10,319 nucleotides of DNA from NCBI GenBank assembly GCA_964417785.1, contig CAYQJO010000158.1, positions 1 to 10,319 on the forward strand, read 5' to 3'. Positions 6,422 through 10,319 of this stretch are shown in pieces (the stretch's first letter is position 1; each line of letters opens with the position of its first letter). A program made the translations under genes and the position numbers. The stretch is from DAOTUL01 sp034437435 (GTDB lineage: Bacteria; Chloroflexota; Anaerolineae; Aggregatilineales; Phototrophicaceae). The notes under the pieces were generated by a model. That model was not told where the DNA came from and searched no databases. It saw only the letters and a list, made by a program, of their open reading frames with translations.

Positions 6422-7320
6422 TTCTGGACCTTCGGCAGGATGTTGGTGTCCACATCAACGTCCGTCTCCGGCATCGGGACTCCATCATACAGATACCAGT
6501 CCTCGACATGTTCCGCCGCCGCACCCGGCTGCAAATTGACCAGCGGCGCGACCGATTCGACTTCCAGCATGAAATCACAGCTAAAGGTCTCCATCGAGCA
6601 ACCCCAGTCGGGATAGGTCGCGTCGGGATCATAGCCGAACACCTTCACGAAAAGGTGGCCGTTACGGGCATAGGCCGCCCAACCGTCGGGGACCATGACA
6701 CCCACCTTTTGCGGCGTGGTGGCGTTGGGGTCCTGTGCCAGCATGACGTATTTGCGGCCCCAGGTCCAGCGCGGATCGGACATATCCGTATAGGCCCAGA
6801 AGGTCATGATGTTGGCGGGGAGCAGATTCTCCTCATGGGTTCCACGCGGTGGCAGCGGGATAATGGCCTTACCGCCGGTGTTCATCACCGAGAGCGCCCA
6901 GGGAGCCAGTTCGACCGTCCACAGATTGTGGTTGCGCAGTCGATGAACCACACGCACATGGTTACTATCGAGTGTGATGTCCATCTCTTTTTCGATGCCG
7001 GTGGTCGGTTCAACAGGCTGACGCACATGGACGGCTCCGTCTTCGCCCTGAATCACCGATACCGGGTTATTGTCGGGGTAGTAGGTGCGCGGTTTGACCT
7101 CCGGTGCATGCCAGAAACGGTGTCCACCGTAGATGCGCCACTCATCGCCACCCGTCTTTCCCAGCGTCTCCTTGACCTCGCAGAACTCATTGTCCTGTCC
7201 GATGAAGCCGAAGCGGATAATGCGCGGGCCGACATCGCTGGTGATAATCAGTTCAACGGTGTCGCTTGCCAGCCGGTAACAGTTCGGCCAGCCACCATAT
7301 TCGACCTTTTCAAAGACCAT
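6418..7320 (-). CDS. DUF4380-like protein, galactose-mutarotase-type fold
   Basis: This is a soluble 300-residue protein without signal peptide or membrane segment. The opening (YGGWPNCYRLASDTVELII, then SDVGPRIIRFGF), GGHRFWHAPE (65-74), the APWALSVMNTGG region (139-150) and LPPRG resemble DUF4380 proteins, which adopt the beta-sandwich of aldose 1-epimerases and bind sugars. A specific reaction is not known for the family, and I assign none. I chose ATG 7320 because GGAG (7333-7330) sits nine bases before it; an in-frame ATG at 7335 would add MEFQK but has no ribosome binding site. The stop TGA (6420-6418) overlaps the GTG start of the methyltransferase gene as GTGA, so the two are probably translationally coupled. 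The WD40 gene upstream is 61 bases away across a hairpin. The family call is from recalled motifs, so moderate. Confidence 0.8.
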   Translation of the reverse strand: MVFEKVEYGGWPNCYRLASDTVELIITSDVGPRIIRFGFIGQDNEFCEVKETLGKTGGDEWRIYGGHRFWHAPEVKPRTYYPDNNPVSVIQGEDGAVHVRQPVEPTTGIEKEMDITLDSNHVRVVHRLRNHNLWTVELAPWALSVMNTGGKAIIPLPPRGTHEENLLPANIMTFWAYTDMSDPRWTWGRKYVMLAQDPNATTPQKVGVMVPDGWAAYARNGHLFVKVFGYDPDATYPDWGCSMETFSCDFMLEVESVAPLVNLQPGAAAEHVEDWYLYDGVPMPETDVDVDTNILPKVQK

Positions 7321-7329
7321 TTTTTGAAA

Positions 7330-7333
7330 CTCC
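7330..7333 (-). promoter_or_regulatory. Ribosome binding site deciding the DUF4380 start
   Basis: The minus strand reads GGAG nine bases before ATG 7320. The G of the upstream ATG at 7335 is part of this element, so that ATG cannot use it, and nothing purine-rich precedes it. This favours the shorter protein. Confidence 0.6.
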
Positions 7334-7339
7334 ATTTGC

Positions 7340-7375
7340 GCGAAATAAGAAGTAGGGGTGCGGCATGCCGCACCC
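7340..7375 (-). terminator. Hairpin after the WD40 gene
   Basis: A perfect 20-bp palindrome, GGGTGCGGCATGCCGCACCC (7356-7375), lies six bases after the WD40-protein stop. As RNA it folds to an 8-bp stem with a CATG loop, followed on minus by the T-rich but interrupted CTACTTCTTATTTC. It is probably a partial terminator that separates the WD40 gene from the DUF4380-like gene. Its core TGCGGC/GCCGCA is shared with the amt terminator. Confidence 0.6.
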
Positions 7376-7381
7376 TCATCC

Positions 7382-10319
7382 CTACAGCATACCGCGTGGC
7401 ACCAGCGTCTTCAAGTTGAGGTCGGGGATTGTGGCATACACCCATCCACTGACATCACCGTCAGAGACTGCCCACCATTCGACCCCATCACGCACAACCG
7501 GGCCGTCTTGCAGCGTCACAACTGTACCATCTGGCAAACTGCCGACCAGTTCCGTTCCGTTGGCATCGCTGAAGATTGCGATTGGCTCGCCGCCAGTGGT
7601 GTTAATCAGGGCTTCAGCGCCAACCGTCAGGTCCAGCACAGAGGGTGCCGGTGTCGGTGTGAACTGGGGGAACGGTGTACGAGTCGGTGCCGGCAGACCG
7701 TCCTCACATTGTGGTTCAAGCTGGAAGCGCACCCGTTCAGCGCAGCTTGGTTCCGGGACAAAGCGGTTTTTATATGTCCACTGTAATAGATCATCGGTGT
7801 CGGTCAGCACACGCCACTCGCGCAGGGTACCATCACCCATCCCGGTCAGAAGCTTGAGACCAACCAGACCAAAGTCCACGCTGCGGAAAACGACTTTCTC
7901 ATCCGGTGGTGGCTCGAACCGGCGCAGTTCTTGCAGCGTGTCAATGTCCCACAGGCGCAGCGTGCGATCCTGCCCGCCGGTAGCGACGGTGCTGCCATCG
8001 GGAGAGAAATCAAGATCGGTGATGGCACGGTCATGGGCGTTGATACGCTGGACAAACCCGCCGAAAACGGGCGGATCATCCGAAATATCCCACACAATCA
8101 GGCTGCCATTGGCGGCTCCGGAAGCGGCCACCAGCGGGTCAACTGGACTGAGCGATACCGCAACAACTTCGTCGTTATGACCTTTATACGAGCGGATAAC
8201 CGCGCCAGTGGCGATGTCCCACAACAGCAGATTGCCATCCGCCGACGCCGACAGCATCCGCCGCCCGTCCGGACTGACGACCACATCGAAGACCTCATCT
8301 GTATGACCGATGTCGTCTTTTGCCACCACCGGACCATAGCGGCGCAAAATCTCACCCGTCGCCAGGTCCCATAGGATCAAACCACCGTCACGCGCACCGC
8401 TGACAGCCTGCTGCCCATCATGCAGATAGGCCAGCGCCTGCACCGGGCTGTTGTGGCCGGTCAGGGTAAGAATGCGCTGGCCGCTGGCGACATCCCATAG
8501 AATCGCCATCCCATCGGATGATCCCGATAATGCCGTTGTACCGTCGGAACTCATCGCCACCGCCAGCACATTATCGGCATGACCAAGAAACTCCTGGATG
8601 GTCAGCCCCGACGCTGTATCCCACAAACGCAGCGTGTCGTCATAACTGCCAGAGAGCACTGTCTGGTCATCCGGGCCATACACACCAACCACCGCCCGGC
8701 TCAAGAGCGCCGTGCCATGACCGGTAAAAAGTTGGATCACGCTGGGGTCGTCAACATCCCACAATCGCGCTGTACCATCCGCTGAGGCAGACACCAGAAA
8801 TCGGTCATCGGCGGAAAAATCGACATCGAACACCGTATCGGTGTGTTCGGCAAATATATCCTCAATGGTTCCATTCTCAACATCCCACAAGATCACCGTC
8901 TGATCCGACGAGGCCGTCGCCAGCGTGGTCCCATCAGCGCTGAGTGCAAAATCAAGGACATCGCCTTCGTGTGCGCTGTATTCATTGATTGGCTCGCGGC
9001 TGTTCACATCCCAGCGAATGATGGTGTCGTCATCTGATGCTGTGAACACAATGCTGTCGTTGTTGGGGGCAAACGCCACATCATTGACATTGTTGCCTAT
9101 AAAAATGGAACGAACGGGTGTACCGTCGATTTCCCAGATACGAGCGGTATCGTCGTCCGAACCGGATACAATCTGCGTGCCATTGCGGTTGAACGCCACC
9201 GCATTGACCGGTTCATTATGTCCGCTGAAGGTCTGCACAACGGTCTCGCTGGCGACCGACCACAACAGCACGGTTGCATCGGCACCGCCTGTAAGCAGAT
9301 AGTTGCCGTCCGGGCTGTAGGCTATCGCCTGGACTGCTTCAGTCTGAGGCTCAAGCTGCTGGACAGGATCGCTGGTTTCCAGATTCCAGATAATCACGCG
9401 ACCGTCTTCACCGGCGCTGGCCGCCAGTCGTCCCTGGGGATGGATGGCGATACGCAGTATATCACCCTCATGGTGGACCTCGTAGGCATTGCTGCCCGGA
9501 AAGTCACGCTCAACCGTACCGGTTTCCAGGTTCCACAGAATCAACTGGTCTTCGACGGCATACAACACCTGATGGGTGGCCGAGATGAATTCAGCATCAG
9601 TAATAGTTGAGTTCTCCGGTTGGAACAATCGCCGGGTACCCTCTTCATAGGCCACCTCCGCCAGGGTAAACTGCGACTGTGGCGGCGGGTTGTTGATCTG
9701 GTTGGCCTCGACTGCCAGCAGCACCGCCAGTTCAACGTTGTTATCTCCGAAGGCACGGTTTGCACCGGCAGACAGGGCCAGACTGAGCGCCTGTTCCGCA
9801 TTAATCCGGGCTTCCTGCTCACTCTCGATAGCCCGTTTCTCGTTGGCTTCCGCTGTCGCCTGGGCGTTGCTCGCCTCCTGCTCGCTCCGAACCGTGAGGA
9901 CCACCAGCGCACCCGCCACCACCAACCCGACCACCAGCGCGATCACAAAACCACGCAGCCGGTTGGCGGCACTGCGCTGCAAGGCCAATTCGCGTTCCAC
10001 CTGCTGCTGCCGCTGCGCAGCGCGACGATCTTCCTCTTCGACGCTGGCCTGAATGAAATCGCGCTGCAACGCAGTCGCATCGGCCTCACGCAGCCACTCT
10101 TCGGCTCGGAGCAGCCGGTTGCCGGTCAGCAGATAGGCGTTATCGCCGCCGCTGTTACGCCAGTCGATGGCGGAGGTCATCAACTCACTTCCGTAACGCA
10201 GGCTCTCCTTGTTATCCGCAACCCAATTGTTGAAGCGCTCCCATTCCCGGATCAGCGCTTCGTGGCCGACCTCGATATAGACCGTCGGCGCACTGGCATC
10301 ATCCGGCATAATCTCACGG
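7382..10319 (-). CDS. STAND-type protein with membrane span, 14 WD40 repeats and SH3-like domain; 5' end beyond window
   Basis: The frame runs through the right edge (three codons precede the ATG at 10309), so at least 979 residues are visible and the N-terminus is missing. Numbering from Met10309: EVGHEALIREW (13-23) and the helices to about 90 match the segment that follows the ATPase domain in nSTAND1/WD40 proteins. A charged coiled coil (90-118), one membrane span (121-140, FVIALVVGLVVAGALVVLTV), a second coiled coil (141-175) and a helical pair come next. Fourteen WD40 repeats (233-840) suggest two seven-bladed propellers. A Thr/Pro linker with Cys856 and Cys868 precedes an SH3b-like domain (about 894-971, EWWAVSDGDVSGWVY). 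Positive charge before the span suggests the propellers lie outside the membrane. Such proteins bind partners and may signal through the ATPase; the ligand and any effector domain are not visible. A hairpin follows the stop. Confidence 0.9.
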   Translation of the reverse strand, partial: REIMPDDASAPTVYIEVGHEALIREWERFNNWVADNKESLRYGSELMTSAIDWRNSGGDNAYLLTGNRLLRAEEWLREADATALQRDFIQASVEEEDRRAAQRQQQVERELALQRSAANRLRGFVIALVVGLVVAGALVVLTVRSEQEASNAQATAEANEKRAIESEQEARINAEQALSLALSAGANRAFGDNNVELAVLLAVEANQINNPPPQSQFTLAEVAYEEGTRRLFQPENSTITDAEFISATHQVLYAVEDQLILWNLETGTVERDFPGSNAYEVHHEGDILRIAIHPQGRLAASAGEDGRVIIWNLETSDPVQQLEPQTEAVQAIAYSPDGNYLLTGGADATVLLWSVASETVVQTFSGHNEPVNAVAFNRNGTQIVSGSDDDTARIWEIDGTPVRSIFIGNNVNDVAFAPNNDSIVFTASDDDTIIRWDVNSREPINEYSAHEGDVLDFALSADGTTLATASSDQTVILWDVENGTIEDIFAEHTDTVFDVDFSADDRFLVSASADGTARLWDVDDPSVIQLFTGHGTALLSRAVVGVYGPDDQTVLSGSYDDTLRLWDTASGLTIQEFLGHADNVLAVAMSSDGTTALSGSSDGMAILWDVASGQRILTLTGHNSPVQALAYLHDGQQAVSGARDGGLILWDLATGEILRRYGPVVAKDDIGHTDEVFDVVVSPDGRRMLSASADGNLLLWDIATGAVIRSYKGHNDEVVAVSLSPVDPLVAASGAANGSLIVWDISDDPPVFGGFVQRINAHDRAITDLDFSPDGSTVATGGQDRTLRLWDIDTLQELRRFEPPPDEKVVFRSVDFGLVGLKLLTGMGDGTLREWRVLTDTDDLLQWTYKNRFVPEPSCAERVRFQLEPQCEDGLPAPTRTPFPQFTPTPAPSVLDLTVGAEALINTTGGEPIAIFSDANGTELVGSLPDGTVVTLQDGPVVRDGVEWWAVSDGDVSGWVYATIPDLNLKTLVPRGML
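7790..9613 (-). repeat. 14 tandem WD40 repeats
   Basis: Fourteen units of about 42 residues each end in a WD-type motif (LWDV, IWNL, LWDI and similar) and mostly begin with a GH-type motif. The fifth has RWDV, the fourth IWEI and the last EWRV; the first is the most degenerate. Two sevens fit two beta-propellers. Repeats 6 to 13 are closest to each other at protein level, but the DNA of the units has diverged, so I see no recent tandem duplication. Confidence 0.88.

Noticed and set aside
5486..7419. Two long overlapping plus-strand ORFs (376 and 371 codons) opposite the methyltransferase and DUF4380-like genes
   Set aside because: Their translations are Arg/His/Pro-rich without any recognisable domain, and they lie fully antisense to genes with clear family motifs. 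They are shadows of biased codon use.
7790..9613. WD40 DNA as a recent tandem duplication array
   Set aside because: Repeats are clear at protein level, but nucleotide stretches between units differ throughout; this is an old protein repeat, not a DNA repeat.

Overview
The window looks like a chromosomal segment of a Chloroflexota bacterium, most likely of the Anaerolineae type. I infer this from the large STAND/WD40 protein with a Thr-Pro linker, the lineage-typical mix of Amt, CrtI and DUF4380 proteins, and the moderately high GC. No marker gene settles the taxonomy. I see no rRNA, tRNA, CRISPR array, insertion sequence or prophage.

Left part (1-2973). A MocR-type gene (GntR helix-turn-helix fused to a PLP aminotransferase fold) runs off the left edge on the minus strand. 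Upstream of it, also on minus, is a complete Amt ammonium transporter with a signal peptide, a strong ribosome binding site and a textbook terminator. A 324-base divergent intergenic region follows, with a dyad near the likely amt promoter and a dense palindromic control region for the next gene.

Middle (2974-5197). A PadR-family repressor on the plus strand starts just downstream of two interleaved promoters and two palindromes, which suggests autorepression. It converges on a minus-strand CrtI-type carotenoid desaturase that has its own well-matched promoter. No phytoene synthase lies in the window.

Right part (5198-10319). Three minus-strand genes are co-oriented. The first in transcription order is a very large protein cut by the right edge. 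It has the end of a STAND ATPase-type module, a coiled coil, one membrane span, 14 WD40 repeats (two seven-bladed propellers) and a C-terminal SH3-like domain. After a hairpin comes a DUF4380-like (galactose-mutarotase-fold) gene. Its stop codon overlaps the GTG start of a TrmA/RumA-like RNA methyltransferase, so these two are probably translationally coupled.

The most unusual observation is that the methyltransferase keeps its TRAM domain, four [4Fe-4S] cysteines and SAM-binding motif but has lost the residues for uracil-C5 methylation: the nucleophilic Cys is Ser364, the substrate Gln is Arg246, the DPxRxG motif is DPPADG and the general-base Glu is Asp399. The second is the membrane-anchored STAND/WD40/SH3 protein, whose only two visible cysteines sit close together on the predicted outer side. 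I see no clear defence system or other complete novel cassette. The N-terminal effector and ATPase parts of the STAND protein, which would be most informative, lie beyond the window.
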